Source: a bacterium (GTDB taxonomy: Bacteria > Planctomycetota > UBA8108 > UBA1146). Taken from it: a DNA stretch of 32,711 nt. Below, piece by piece: positions 15,742 through 25,035 of this stretch. The number at the start of each line of letters is the position of its first letter. Position 1 is the stretch's first letter. The notes below the pieces were generated by a model. The model was not told the origin of the DNA, ran no database searches, and saw nothing but the letters and a program-made list of their open reading frames with translations. A program made the position numbers and the translations under genes. The DNA is taken from assembly GCA_029976805.1 (NCBI GenBank), contig JAPOLY010000033.1, positions 1-32,711 of the forward strand. Direction: 5' to 3'.

Positions 15742-17462
15742 CTCAGCCTCGAGAAGACTTTGGGATCAAAGGCTTCACGCACGGCCTCGCCGATGAGAAC
15801 GACGAGGAACAGGGTTGTTGCCATCGCCAAGACCGGCAAGAAAACCAGATGGGGCGATGTAGTCAGGAACTGGAAGCCCTGATTCAGCAATCTTCCCCAG
15901 GAGGGATCGGTCGGCGGCAATCCAAAACCAAGGAAATCGAGGGAGACCAGCGAGCTGATGTAATTCACAAAAGAGAAAGGTGCTCGGGAGATCACCGGAA
16001 CCATCGAGTTAGGCAAAATGTGACGCATCATGACGGTCATGTCGCTGACGCCACTGCCAATGGCCGCCTGCACGTAATCCCGTGCCTTCTCACGATAGAA
16101 CTCACCGCGAATCTGGTACGTGATCGCCATCCACGATCTCAGAATGACCAGGAAGATCACCAGGACCCAGAAGCCAGGATCGACGATGCTGGCGACGATC
16201 ATGATCAGGAACAGGAACGGAACCGATCCCCAGATTTCAATGAAACGCTGTAGGAGAATGTCGGTCCAGCCACCGTAGTAACCCATGATGGCCCCCGCCA
16301 GAATCCCGACGATGTAGCCAGCCACGAGAACCATCAGGGAGAAACCGACGCTGACCCTGAAACCATACGCCAGCAATGGCAGCACGTCGATTCCAGCATC
16401 ACTCGTTCCGAGAGGCGCTTCCCAGGTTTCGAGGAACCTCGTGGAAAGTTCCAACCCTGCATTCAGGGTTTCTCCCGGAGTGATCGAAAGGATTTCGACT
16501 TCTCCCGAGAAACCATCTTCCGAAACTTTTCGCACGATCACAATTCCTGAGACCTCCACGAGTCCGGAATCGATCGCTGGTTTCAAGGCGTAGAATTTGG
16601 TGTCCGCTGAAAGGGGGCTCTGATCACCGGATTCACTCCCCGCGGTGATGCGCATGCCCAGACGACCGCCATATTCCATGTCGACCTGTTCGCCCAACAT
16701 GGCACTCTGGCGCGCGGGCGTCAGACCCGGAATGTACAGCGAAGGATCATGGGGTGCGGTTCCCGGCAGGTCGAGACGGTTCTTGTAGGGACCATGGCGA
16801 TATAGAGGCCAGACCACGCCGGCTTCCCCATCCAGAAACACCTTTTCAATGGAGGCGAGCTGATCCAGCCCATCCCGCAAAAGCACGACCTGTTTCTCTG
16901 CCGCAGCAAGATCCTCGACCAGCCACTCTTCCGGTTCTTCACCGTCCGCTTCGTACTCTTCAATCTCCATGCGGACATCTTCAATCTCCATTTCCAGCTC
17001 GGAGATGTCAGATTTCTGCTTTTCGACGATGGGGCCAAAAGCGGCTTCAGGGTTTTCCACCAGGCGGGCAAACTCGGTGTAATCGAGGGGCCCCTGACCT
17101 GGGATTCCGAAATCCTCAGAACGGTCGAAAGTCGTCAGCGGACCATCCATGAAGAAACACCAGGTATTGGTCAGATCCCTGACGGCTGGATAGGCCACCT
17201 GGTCGCCGTAACGGATCATCACCGGCTTATCATTGACCAGCACTTCCAGAAACAGGGACGTGGTGAAGAGACTGGTGATGATGACAAAGGAATAATAACC
17301 GCGGCGGATCGACTTGAAGCGACGGATTCGTTTCTCAGCTAGCGGACTCGATTTCCACCGGATGCCTGCCAGTCGCAATACCCCTTTGAAAATCCACGGG
17401 ATTCCCTTCTGGGTAAACCAGACACCGGCAACCAAAACCAGGAGGACCAATATGAAGTTCAT
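15738..17462 (-). CDS. yejE: YejE-like peptide ABC transporter permease with large periplasmic insertion
   Basis: An inner-membrane permease of the OppC/YejE family, 574 residues against about 340 for E. coli YejE. The YejE N-terminal signature is clear: RRGYYSFVIITSLF (53-66), then LVNDKPVMIRY (75-85). An extra hydrophobic segment lies before it (1-20). The transport core starts at APLGTSDAGIDVL (349-361), the counterpart of LGTDxxGRDV, and carries the membrane spans and the permease loop EFYREKARDYVQAAIGSGVSD. Residues about 110-345 are extra. They include a charged coiled coil (about 143-205), then a mixed domain expected to lie outside the membrane. The ATG at 17462 follows yejB by nine bases with a G-rich ribosome site. 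Confidence 0.9.
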   Translation of the reverse strand: MNFILVLLVLVAGVWFTQKGIPWIFKGVLRLAGIRWKSSPLAEKRIRRFKSIRRGYYSFVIITSLFTTSLFLEVLVNDKPVMIRYGDQVAYPAVRDLTNTWCFFMDGPLTTFDRSEDFGIPGQGPLDYTEFARLVENPEAAFGPIVEKQKSDISELEMEIEDVRMEIEEYEADGEEPEEWLVEDLAAAEKQVVLLRDGLDQLASIEKVFLDGEAGVVWPLYRHGPYKNRLDLPGTAPHDPSLYIPGLTPARQSAMLGEQVDMEYGGRLGMRITAGSESGDQSPLSADTKFYALKPAIDSGLVEVSGIVIVRKVSEDGFSGEVEILSITPGETLNAGLELSTRFLETWEAPLGTSDAGIDVLPLLAYGFRVSVGFSLMVLVAGYIVGILAGAIMGYYGGWTDILLQRFIEIWGSVPFLFLIMIVASIVDPGFWVLVIFLVILRSWMAITYQIRGEFYREKARDYVQAAIGSGVSDMTVMMRHILPNSMVPVISRAPFSFVNYISSLVSLDFLGFGLPPTDPSWGRLLNQGFQFLTTSPHLVFLPVLAMATTLFLVVLIGEAVREAFDPKVFSRLR

Positions 17463-17471
17463 CGAGCCCCC

Positions 17472-19007
17472 CTATTTAAACCGGATCCGGGGATCGATGG
17501 CGGCCCAAATGAAATCACTGAGGATGTTCCCGGTGAGGCGGATCAGTACTCCAAAAACCAGTGTTGCCAGAATGATGGGGTAATCCCTGCGAATGATGGA
17601 CTCATAGCCCAGCAGTCCCATTCCAGGGATGTTGCAGACTTTTTCGATCAGGAAAGAGCCCGCAAAAATGATCCCGAGGAAGTGACCGATACCTGCGGTG
17701 ATGGGAATCAGTGAATTGCGCAGGGCATGGACATAAATGACCCGTCGCTCTGGCAAGCCCTTGGCAAAAGCGGTGCGCACGTAATCGGCACCAAAGTTTT
17801 CCAGAAGTGAGTTCTTCATCAGGACGGTCATGCTGGCGAAGGACCCCACCAGATAACCAAACATCGGCACCAGCGTGTGATGCACCTGATCCTTGATGCA
17901 GCGCCAGTATTCACCTTGCTCCCACCAAAGACCCCAACCTTCGGAACGGAATCCACCCAGCGGAACCACGTTCCAGTAGGTTCCACCCCCCAAAAGGACC
18001 AACAGCAGAAGGCAAGCCACAAATCCGGGAGTCGCGTAACCGAGGAAGACCAGAACACTGGTGCTCGTATCGAAAAGGCCGCGGTGGTGAACCGCTTTAC
18101 CGATTCCCAGCGGAATACAGATCAGCCAGGTCGCCAGGTAACCAATTAATCCAAAGTAGATGGAGATAGGGAACTTCTGGGTAATGACGTCGAGGGCATC
18201 TTCGTTATAAGTGAAGGAGCGACCGAAGTCCCCCTGAAGAATACCGCTGAAGCCCACCTGCACGTTGTAGTAGGATCCCCTTCGACTCGCTTCCTTGTTC
18301 TGTTCAGCCAGGATGCTGCCGAGGTTTTCGAAAGCCTGATCTTTATCTGAGGCAAGGCTCACCAGTGCAGCCCAGCCCGAATTTTCGGCCAGTTCGACAT
18401 CCGTGACAGGCCTCATAAAACGGGTACCGCTCAGTTGCCAGCCTTTGGAATCCAGGTGTTGCTTCAGATCAGATCGTGAAGCCAGGCCTTCGGAAAGTAA
18501 TTCACCAGCCCGCTGAAAAAAGGCTTCTTCACCGGGCAATGCCGCATTCGCTTCCACCAACAAGGTAGAACCGCGGAATTCCGCAGCGGAATTCTGCAGG
18601 CGGGCATCGTAGGCGTTTTCAGTTTCACGGAAATTGACCCAGGCCACTTCGACCCGATCCCAGAATTCGGGATCGGCTTCGCGCTCTTTCAGTGTGACCG
18701 GGGTTCGGTCCTTGCGAGGGTAAACTCCCAGCCACTGCAGGTAGGCAATCGGAATCGGCTGGTCGAGGTTGTAGTAAGCGCGGAGTTCTTCCCGGGCTTT
18801 TTCATCGAGGCCAACATCGGTTCCACCGAGTCCTCCTCCACCTCCGCCACCCTCCTGAGCAGCCGCGGCGCGCATCTGGTTTTCCAGTTGCTCAATGGGC
18901 CCTCCCGGGGTCACGCGAAGAACCGCATAGACCATGAACGTGATGACGAGGAAGGTGATCGGCACCAAGAGCAGACGGCGGGCAAAGTAGGTCCACATTC
19001 CGCTCAT
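17472..19007 (-). CDS. yejB: YejB-like peptide ABC transporter permease with periplasmic insertion
   Basis: The other permease of the Yej-like importer, 511 residues against about 360 for YejB. It opens with the first span and RVTPGGPIEQ (31-40), closely matching the YejB start, then a seven-glycine run (53-59). The usual GLDxPxxxxYLxWL block (YNLDQP to YLQWL, 79-93) should run straight into GILQGDFGRS, but that comes only at 255-264. About 160 charged, soluble-looking residues are inserted between (95-254). The rest is a standard OppB core with FAKGLPERRVIYVHALRNSLIPI as the ATPase-contact loop. It lies 61 bases after the binding-protein gene and nine before yejE. Confidence 0.9.
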   Translation of the reverse strand: MSGMWTYFARRLLLVPITFLVITFMVYAVLRVTPGGPIEQLENQMRAAAAQEGGGGGGGLGGTDVGLDEKAREELRAYYNLDQPIPIAYLQWLGVYPRKDRTPVTLKEREADPEFWDRVEVAWVNFRETENAYDARLQNSAAEFRGSTLLVEANAALPGEEAFFQRAGELLSEGLASRSDLKQHLDSKGWQLSGTRFMRPVTDVELAENSGWAALVSLASDKDQAFENLGSILAEQNKEASRRGSYYNVQVGFSGILQGDFGRSFTYNEDALDVITQKFPISIYFGLIGYLATWLICIPLGIGKAVHHRGLFDTSTSVLVFLGYATPGFVACLLLLVLLGGGTYWNVVPLGGFRSEGWGLWWEQGEYWRCIKDQVHHTLVPMFGYLVGSFASMTVLMKNSLLENFGADYVRTAFAKGLPERRVIYVHALRNSLIPITAGIGHFLGIIFAGSFLIEKVCNIPGMGLLGYESIIRRDYPIILATLVFGVLIRLTGNILSDFIWAAIDPRIRFK

Positions 19008-19068
19008 GAAAGCCCACTCTCACGACGACCGTAGGGACCGACAAAAGAAATAGTCTGGGATTCCACGA

Positions 19069-20934
19069 TTACTCTGACGCCTTTTCTGGAGACTCCATGC
19101 GCTCTTTAACCCCCCAGGGATCAACCACGTCAGGAATCAGCGGAAGGGTCCCATTCTTTTCCTTGGCCTCCGCCAACTTCTCCTGCATTTCAGGAGTGGT
19201 CCACCACATGCTCCAGATATTGTTCGAATCTCCGGTTCGACTCAGCACCTTTTCAGGAACACCAAATCGGTTCCACGACAGGACCCTCTCAAATGGTGCA
19301 TACCAGCTGAGGGCTACCGGGTGCTCCTTGAAGATCAACCCGTCGATTTCTTGCATGATTCGGGTCTGCTCTTCGATATCGAAACTTCTGTCGTATTGCT
19401 CCATCAAGCGGTCGACTTCTTCGCTGGCAAAACCGGAAATGTTGTTGTTGTAAGGCTCGTTGGCCAGATCACTTTTCCAGGAAGTCAGAGGATTGGGGAA
19501 AAGAATCCCTCTCCACGCCTGTGAGTGAAGAACAAACTGTCGCTCACTGATTTTTTTCATCAGGGCGTTGTAGTCCATCAGCTCCAGCTTCATTTCAATC
19601 CCGAGTTTGCCCAACCCTTCGGCCACCACCTGATGGATTCTCGTTGCTGATGCAGAACCGTATTCGAGAGTAAACGAAAGGGCCTTGCCCGTTTCCTCAT
19701 GGACCCTGACACCGTTGGCATCGCGCTTGGTATAACCCGCGCGATCCAGGAAGCGTTCCGCTCGCCGCGGGTTGTAACGAACCTTGCGGTTCTTGGGGTT
19801 CCCCCAGCGACTTCCGGGATAATAGCTGTCGAGATACTCGTACTGATTGAAGAACAGCTTCTCGAACAGGGTTTCGCGGTCGTAACCATAGCAGAAGGCC
19901 ATGCGGACGTTTTTGTCGTCAAAGGGCCACTCACGCATGTTGAGCATGTAACCCGAGAAGGATTGGGGCTGTTCGTTGTAGACCTTGCGTTTCTGGATCC
20001 AGCCTTTCTGGATCGCTTCAAATCCGGTTTCTTCAGCCCAGCGCTGCGCTCTCAGAACGACATAATAATCCAGTTCCCCCGCCTTGAATTTCTCGAAGGC
20101 GAGCTCGCGGTCACGAACGACGATCAACTGGATCTTGTCGAAGTTGTACATTCCTTTGGAAGTGCGGCTCTCTCTTCCCCACCAGTCATCCCGGCGGTAA
20201 AGGGTGACAGAGATCTCCTGTTGAATGCTGTCCTCGCGCAACTCGTAAGGGCCCGAACCCGGAATCATCTTCCAGTTGAACTCGTCGAGGTAGACGTCAC
20301 CGGGAATCCGGATCTGCTTGGCCGGGTAGATCACCAGACTGGCAGAAAAGTACAGGAACGTTCTCCACGCCTTCTTTTTGGTCTTCACGGAGACGACCCG
20401 ATCCGAGTGTGCGATCGGCTTTTCGTAGTACTCCGTGTAAAGATTGGAACTCATCGGAGCCTTGATGTCGGGATCGACGATGTGCTCATACGAGGCCACC
20501 ACGTCGTCTGCTGTCACAGGAGAGCCATCCGAATAACGGGCGCGTTCGTCGATGCGGTACCAGAAGACCTGGTGGTCTTCCTTTTCCTCAATGATCCAGT
20601 GGGAGGCCAGTCTTGGCATCCACTCCAGAGATTCCGGGTGAATCGAAAGCAGAGACTCATGAGTCAATGTGTAGATATCCGTGATGGTCGTCAAATTGGC
20701 ATTGGGCCCATCGCGCCGAAGCGTCGGCAGGAAGTTGGGGATATTCGTTCGAAGCTCCCCACCATGGACGGCATCGGGGCTTCCGATGGGCTCGAAATTG
20801 TCGTTGGTGGTCCAGGTTCGACCGTCGATCTCTACCGTGCTGTAATCCGCCAGCGCCAGTGGAGATGCCAAACCAATGAACAGGATCAGAACCGAAAGGG
20901 CCAGACAGGCTTTGGACAGACCGGAATTCCACAT
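19069..20934 (-). CDS. yejA: YejA-like periplasmic peptide-binding protein
   Basis: Extracellular solute-binding protein family 5, the substrate receptor of the Yej-like importer; E. coli YejABEF imports microcin C and peptides. The 621 residues begin with a signal peptide, hydrophobic at about 8-25 and ending LALA before DYSTVE, a good signal peptidase I site. The mature part contains RDGPNANL, RYSDGSPVTADDVVASYEHI, the loop PGSGPYEL, FDDKNVRMAFCYGYDRETLF and PYNNNISGF, all typical of the family and closest to YejA-type receptors. The ATG at 20934 has GGAGG six bases upstream; a longer in-frame extension to 20982 lacks a ribosome site and would precede the signal peptide. A hairpin at 20968-20992 separates it from the small basic protein gene. 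Confidence 0.9.
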   Translation of the reverse strand: MWNSGLSKACLALSVLILFIGLASPLALADYSTVEIDGRTWTTNDNFEPIGSPDAVHGGELRTNIPNFLPTLRRDGPNANLTTITDIYTLTHESLLSIHPESLEWMPRLASHWIIEEKEDHQVFWYRIDERARYSDGSPVTADDVVASYEHIVDPDIKAPMSSNLYTEYYEKPIAHSDRVVSVKTKKKAWRTFLYFSASLVIYPAKQIRIPGDVYLDEFNWKMIPGSGPYELREDSIQQEISVTLYRRDDWWGRESRTSKGMYNFDKIQLIVVRDRELAFEKFKAGELDYYVVLRAQRWAEETGFEAIQKGWIQKRKVYNEQPQSFSGYMLNMREWPFDDKNVRMAFCYGYDRETLFEKLFFNQYEYLDSYYPGSRWGNPKNRKVRYNPRRAERFLDRAGYTKRDANGVRVHEETGKALSFTLEYGSASATRIHQVVAEGLGKLGIEMKLELMDYNALMKKISERQFVLHSQAWRGILFPNPLTSWKSDLANEPYNNNISGFASEEVDRLMEQYDRSFDIEEQTRIMQEIDGLIFKEHPVALSWYAPFERVLSWNRFGVPEKVLSRTGDSNNIWSMWWTTPEMQEKLAEAKEKNGTLPLIPDVVDPWGVKERMESPEKASE

Positions 20935-20967
20935 GACGAACCTCCGAACGATTTCGGGTGCGGGCTT

Positions 20968-20992
20968 CTCAGGCGGGTTCAACCCGCCTGAG
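20968..20992 (-). terminator. Strong inverted repeat between small basic protein gene and yejA
   Basis: CTCAGGCGGG (20968-20977) and CCCGCCTGAG (20983-20992) form a perfect ten-pair stem around TTCAA. It lies 54 bases after the small basic protein stop and 34 bases before the yejA start, on the strand of both. No T-run follows on either strand. It could be a partial terminator, an mRNA-end stabiliser that sets different levels for the two genes, or an operator. Confidence 0.5.
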
Positions 20993-21045
20993 GCAAAGTC
21001 AGCGAAGAGATTTGTAAGGGGTGAAAAGGCGAGACAGGGCCTGGA

Positions 21046-21258
21046 TCAGGCCTCTTCCTTGTCCTTATCCTTTTCCTTCTTCTTCTTGGCACGCTTCTTC
21101 ACTTTGAGAACGCGGGTCTTCGGCAGACCGATGGGACTGTGCTCCTCCTCATTGAATCGACCTTCCGATTCCATCTGGAGGATGCGCTCGTAACGGGTCA
21201 GAACGTTTCGGGTTCCCCCGATACCGCTGCCGGTTTTCAAGGACTTGTGAATCGACAT
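21046..21258 (-). CDS. Small basic protein of PVC-group bacteria, function unknown
   Basis: A 70-residue basic protein beginning MSIHKSLKTGSG, followed by RNVLTRYERI, EEEHSPIGLPKTRVLKVKK and a Lys/Glu-rich tail (RAKKKKEKDKDKEEA). I recall this pattern (MSxxKSLK, RNVLTRxERI, GLPKxRV) as a conserved 'small basic protein' family of Planctomycetes, Verrucomicrobia and Chlamydiae, with no assigned function. The charge suggests nucleic-acid or ribosome contact, which is inference. The ATG at 21258 matches the family start; the ribosome site is a weak GA-rich stretch, and longer frames upstream are not supported. It is the best taxonomic marker in the window. Confidence 0.85.
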   Translation of the reverse strand: MSIHKSLKTGSGIGGTRNVLTRYERILQMESEGRFNEEEHSPIGLPKTRVLKVKKRAKKKKEKDKDKEEA

Positions 21259-21521
21259 GTCTGTCTTCTCTCTCTGCAACTCTGGAATTGGACGGCTCGT
21301 GCTCGCGAAAGGTTCCGGAGAACACTCCCGGGTGAGGAATAGAAGCGCTGTGACGCTCCACTTCCCAAGACACCAGCCCGGAAAATCCCCTGATTCCACC
21401 AGAGGGATCTCCCGATCAATGAAACAGGATACCGATCGCCCTCTCCTGCGGCAAGCAAAGACAGGGCTTGGTCTTGCCGAATCGGGGACGGGAGATCATG
21501 ATTTCACCGGGAAGAGGTCTG

Positions 21522-23249
21522 ATGCCAACAAACCCGGTCAGAAATATCGGACAATCCTTCCTGTCAGGGTCAGGATGGCTCCTCGGCGGAATCGTGATTC
21601 TGGGCCTTTTCATGGCGTCATTCCCCAATTTGCCGGATCGGGCAGACTTGGTCATCGGCAATGGAACCGACCCCGGATCCCTGCACCCTCACCGGGCCAG
21701 TGGCATCCCGGAAGGTCGAATCATTCGGGCTCTCCACGAGGGGTTGCTGCTCCTTGACCCTCAAACTCTGGACCCGATGCCCGCCTGTGCCCACTCCTGG
21801 CAAGTCTCCAGAGATGGAAAAACCTGGACCTTCAGGATTCAAAAGGGACTCCTGTGGTCCAACGGAGACCCCCTCGACGCGACCGATTTTCGTCGCTCAT
21901 GGCTCGATCTCATCGACCCGCTCCGGGGAGCTCCCTACGGTGACCTCCTGGATGCCGTGAGCGGCGCCCGGGAATGGCGCAATGGTGATGGCTCCAGAGA
22001 AAAGGTGGGAATCCGAACTCCTGACCGCTGGACTCTGGTCGTCGAACTCAGTCGGCCAATGCCATGGCTCCCCTTTCTCTGCACCCAGACTCCCCTGCAG
22101 CCGGTGCACCCACTGGGAAGGGATGGAAATGCATTGGGGGTTCCTACCAATGGCCCATGGGAGCTGGATCGCTGGGATCTGCGAGATCGCATCCGACTGG
22201 TCAAGTCGCCGACGTATCAGGGTCCTTCCAGAGTCCACATGGATACCATCGACTTTCTCGCCATCGAATCAGGAAACACACTCGTCAATCTTTTCGCCCA
22301 CGGATCCATCGATTGGGCGGTGGGTGTTCCACCCCTGTTGATGCCCTTTCTGGAGAAGGATCCGTTCTGGAAAGAAGCACTGAGGACTGACCCCTATCTG
22401 GGGATCTCTTTCTATCGACTCAACTTCCAGAAACCTCCCCTCGATGACCCAACCATACGCAAGGCATTATCCCTGACACTGGATCGACAGGCATTGTGCA
22501 AGGAAGTGCTCGGTGGAAATCTCCAACCGGCGTGGAGCTTTGTCCCTTGGCCAGAACCGGCACTTGCTGCTCATGCGGAGGCAGGCAACCTTGCACCGAA
22601 ATCTGCATTCCCCGTTTATTCAGGGATGGCTGCGACAATCAACAGCCCTGTTCCGACCGCCGACCTCACCGTGAACCAATGGGCAATGCTGGGTTACGAT
22701 CCGGATCAGGCCCGTAAACTTTTGCAAGAGGCGGGCTGGAAAGTGCCGGGGGCAAAGACCGGAAGACCGATCCCCGAATTTGAAATCCTTCACTCCAGTG
22801 GCTCGACCCATGCACTCGTTGCGGAATGGTTGCAATCTTCATGGTCCAGAGAATTGGGAATCGAAACACGGATCCGTTCCATGGAGTGGCGGTCATTCCT
22901 GCAAGTTCAACGTTCTCTGGACTACGACGTCAGTCGCAGCAGCTGGATTGCAGACTTCCCTGACCCCGCCACCTTTCTGGAACTCTTTACATCTACCGCC
23001 ACCAATAATCGAACCGGCTGGAGTGACGAGGAATATGACCAGATGGTGGAGAAGGCCCGCAACGCATCAAATACAGGCGTGCGGACGTGGTACTGGCGTG
23101 AGGCTGAACGGATTCTCCTCGACCGTGGTCCGGTGCTGCCCCTGTGGTCGACCACATCCAGCAATCTGGTCGCTCCAGAGCTGCAGGGTTTTTACGCAAA
23201 CCCCCTCGACCAACATGATCTCCGTGCCCTGAAGTGGGACACGCCATGA
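21522..23249 (+). CDS. oppA: OppA-like peptide-binding protein
   Basis: Solute-binding protein family 5, 575 residues, the receptor of an oligopeptide importer. An N-terminal hydrophobic segment at about 15-33 (SGWLLGGIVILGLFMASFP) is a signal peptide or anchor; no lipobox is visible. The mature start NGTDPGSLHPHRASG, followed by the LHEGLLLLDPQTLDPMPACA block, is typical of OppA/MppA, as are SRDGKTWTFRIQKGLLWSNGDP and, near the C-terminus, YDVSRSSWIADFPDPATFLELF. The start is uncertain: ATG at 21522 has AGAGG four bases upstream, ATG at 21498 has GGGAG three bases upstream, and either reads in frame. The stop overlaps the permease start as ATGA. Confidence 0.9.
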   Translation: MPTNPVRNIGQSFLSGSGWLLGGIVILGLFMASFPNLPDRADLVIGNGTDPGSLHPHRASGIPEGRIIRALHEGLLLLDPQTLDPMPACAHSWQVSRDGKTWTFRIQKGLLWSNGDPLDATDFRRSWLDLIDPLRGAPYGDLLDAVSGAREWRNGDGSREKVGIRTPDRWTLVVELSRPMPWLPFLCTQTPLQPVHPLGRDGNALGVPTNGPWELDRWDLRDRIRLVKSPTYQGPSRVHMDTIDFLAIESGNTLVNLFAHGSIDWAVGVPPLLMPFLEKDPFWKEALRTDPYLGISFYRLNFQKPPLDDPTIRKALSLTLDRQALCKEVLGGNLQPAWSFVPWPEPALAAHAEAGNLAPKSAFPVYSGMAATINSPVPTADLTVNQWAMLGYDPDQARKLLQEAGWKVPGAKTGRPIPEFEILHSSGSTHALVAEWLQSSWSRELGIETRIRSMEWRSFLQVQRSLDYDVSRSSWIADFPDPATFLELFTSTATNNRTGWSDEEYDQMVEKARNASNTGVRTWYWREAERILLDRGPVLPLWSTTSSNLVAPELQGFYANPLDQHDLRALKWDTP

Positions 23250-24166
23250 TTCAGTTGATCGTGCGCCGCAGCGTCGCTTCTCTGATCACCATTTGGGCCG
23301 TCTTCACCATCAGTTTTCTCGTGATCCGGTCAGCCCCAGGCGGCCCTTTTGATGCGGAAAGAGATCCCCCTGAAGCGGTCAAGGCAGCGATCGAAGCCCG
23401 GTACCAATTGGACGCTCCACTGTGGCAACAATATCTCAATCAGGGTTGGTCATGGCTGACCCTGAATCCGGGACCTTCACTTCGACAGCCGGATCACGAC
23501 GTTGCCACCATTCTTGCAGCAGGAATCCCTGCTTCCTTTTTACTGGGAACGCTCGCGCTGCTCCTGGGAATCATTCTGGGAACCATTCTCGGCGTCATCG
23601 CAGCATGGCAACAGGATCGCTGGCCCGACAGGGTGATCACCCTCTTCGCTTCCATGGGGATATCCCTGCCGCTCTACGTGATTGCAGGATTGCTGATCCT
23701 GCTCTTCGCATTCCATCTGCCATGGCTCCCCCCTGCCGGATGGACTGCTGCCTCCTCCGCTGTTTTGCCCATCATCTGCCTCGCTCTTGCACCTGCAGCT
23801 CAAGTCGCACGACTCTTGCGGAGTGGTTTGATTGAGGCCTCACAGGAAGACTACGCCAGAACCGCTCGATCCAAGGGACGCGGTGTGGTGGGGACTCTCC
23901 TCTTTCACTGTCTGCGACCCGCTTCCATACCGGTAACTTCGACCCTGGGTCCCACCGCCGCAGCGATGCTGACCGGATCTCTGGTCATCGAACAGATCTT
24001 TGCGATCCCCGGGGTGGGCATGCACTTCATTCAGGGGGCAATGAACAGGGACTATCCACTCGTTCTCGGTGCAGTGCTCCTCTATACCATCCTCTTGCAG
24101 ATCCTGACCCTGCTCGGTGACCTGTTGATGGGTTGGCTCGATCCGAGAGCGAGGGTCGAGGAATGA
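23246..24166 (+). CDS. oppB: OppB-like peptide ABC transporter permease
   Basis: A 306-residue inner-membrane permease of normal OppB length, in contrast to the enlarged permeases of the first and last sets. It opens MIQLIVRRSVASLITIW with APGGPF at 30-35. It has the canonical GLDxP-like YQLDAPLWQQYLNQ block, about six spans, the ATPase-contact loop DYARTARSKGRG, and the C-terminal motif IFAIPGVGMHFIQGAMNRDYP. The ATG at 23246 overlaps the oppA stop as ATGA. The gene overlaps oppC in the same way. Confidence 0.95.
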   Translation: MIQLIVRRSVASLITIWAVFTISFLVIRSAPGGPFDAERDPPEAVKAAIEARYQLDAPLWQQYLNQGWSWLTLNPGPSLRQPDHDVATILAAGIPASFLLGTLALLLGIILGTILGVIAAWQQDRWPDRVITLFASMGISLPLYVIAGLLILLFAFHLPWLPPAGWTAASSAVLPIICLALAPAAQVARLLRSGLIEASQEDYARTARSKGRGVVGTLLFHCLRPASIPVTSTLGPTAAAMLTGSLVIEQIFAIPGVGMHFIQGAMNRDYPLVLGAVLLYTILLQILTLLGDLLMGWLDPRARVEE

Positions 24167-25032
24167 AACCTCTCAAGACCATACTCTCGGCATTGTTCAA
24201 GGACCCGTTCACTTTCGTCGCCATTCTTTGGCTGGCGATCGTCACCCTGACAGCTCTCTTTCTTCCACTGCTGCCGCTGGAGCTTTCCCATGAAACCGAT
24301 TCCACCGTCGCCCTGAATGCCCCCTCTCAGGAGCACTGGTTTGGAACCGACGCATTGGGACGAGACCTCTTCAGCAGAATCCTCAGGGGAACACGCATCT
24401 CCATCGCCTGCGGAATTGCGGGTGCTCTCACAGCACTGATCCTGGGTGTCGGTTATGGATTGATCTCCGGTGGAGGCAGTGACCGCAGGGATCATTGGCT
24501 GATGCGCCTGGTGGATCTCATCGATTCGATCCCACTCGTTTTTCTGGTGATTCTGGTCGCCAGTGTTTTGCGAGGTTCCGCGCTGGAAGCATCCGGAGGA
24601 GGTTTGGGAGTTTTCTTTGTGATCCTCGGAGCCGTCTACTGGACCCCCATGGCGAGGATCGTGCGCGGAGAAACCCGCGTCCTCCGTCATCGGGAGTGGG
24701 CTTTGGCCGCGACCGCTCTCGGAGTCCCGCAAAAGCGGATCCTATGGCGAGAGGTTCTTCCCAACCTGATGCCGACCATCATCGTGACCGTCACCCTGAT
24801 CGTTCCCAGAGTCCTTCTCTTTGAAGCGTTTTTGTCTTTCCTGGGATTGGGTGTCCAGTCACCCGCAGTTTCCTGGGGAACCCTCGCCCGGGATGCCTTT
24901 GAGGTCCTGAATCCGGTGCAAACCGCGTGGTGGCTGATTCTTTATCCGTCGGTCACTCTGGCTTTGACCCTGCTGGCGCTGAATCTCCTGGGCGACCAGC
25001 TGCGCAAGAGACTCGACCCGAAGCAACGCTGA
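24163..25032 (+). CDS. oppC: OppC-like peptide ABC transporter permease
   Basis: A 289-residue second permease of this set. A first span lies at about 17-38. Then comes the hallmark HWFGTDALGRDLFSRIL (58-74), further spans, the loop RHREWALAATALGVPQKRILWREVLPNL that contacts the ATPases, and FLSFLGLGVQSPAVSWG near the end. It is coupled to oppB by an ATGA overlap at 24163. No ATPase gene follows: after three bases comes the stop of a convergent permease gene, so this oppABC set is complete without ATPases. Confidence 0.95.
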   Translation: MKPLKTILSALFKDPFTFVAILWLAIVTLTALFLPLLPLELSHETDSTVALNAPSQEHWFGTDALGRDLFSRILRGTRISIACGIAGALTALILGVGYGLISGGGSDRRDHWLMRLVDLIDSIPLVFLVILVASVLRGSALEASGGGLGVFFVILGAVYWTPMARIVRGETRVLRHREWALAATALGVPQKRILWREVLPNLMPTIIVTVTLIVPRVLLFEAFLSFLGLGVQSPAVSWGTLARDAFEVLNPVQTAWWLILYPSVTLALTLLALNLLGDQLRKRLDPKQR

Positions 25033-25035
25033 AGG

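Noticed and set aside
19699-20991. 430-codon open frame on the plus strand opposite yejA
   Set aside because: It is an antisense shadow of a confident YejA-like gene with signal peptide and family motifs.
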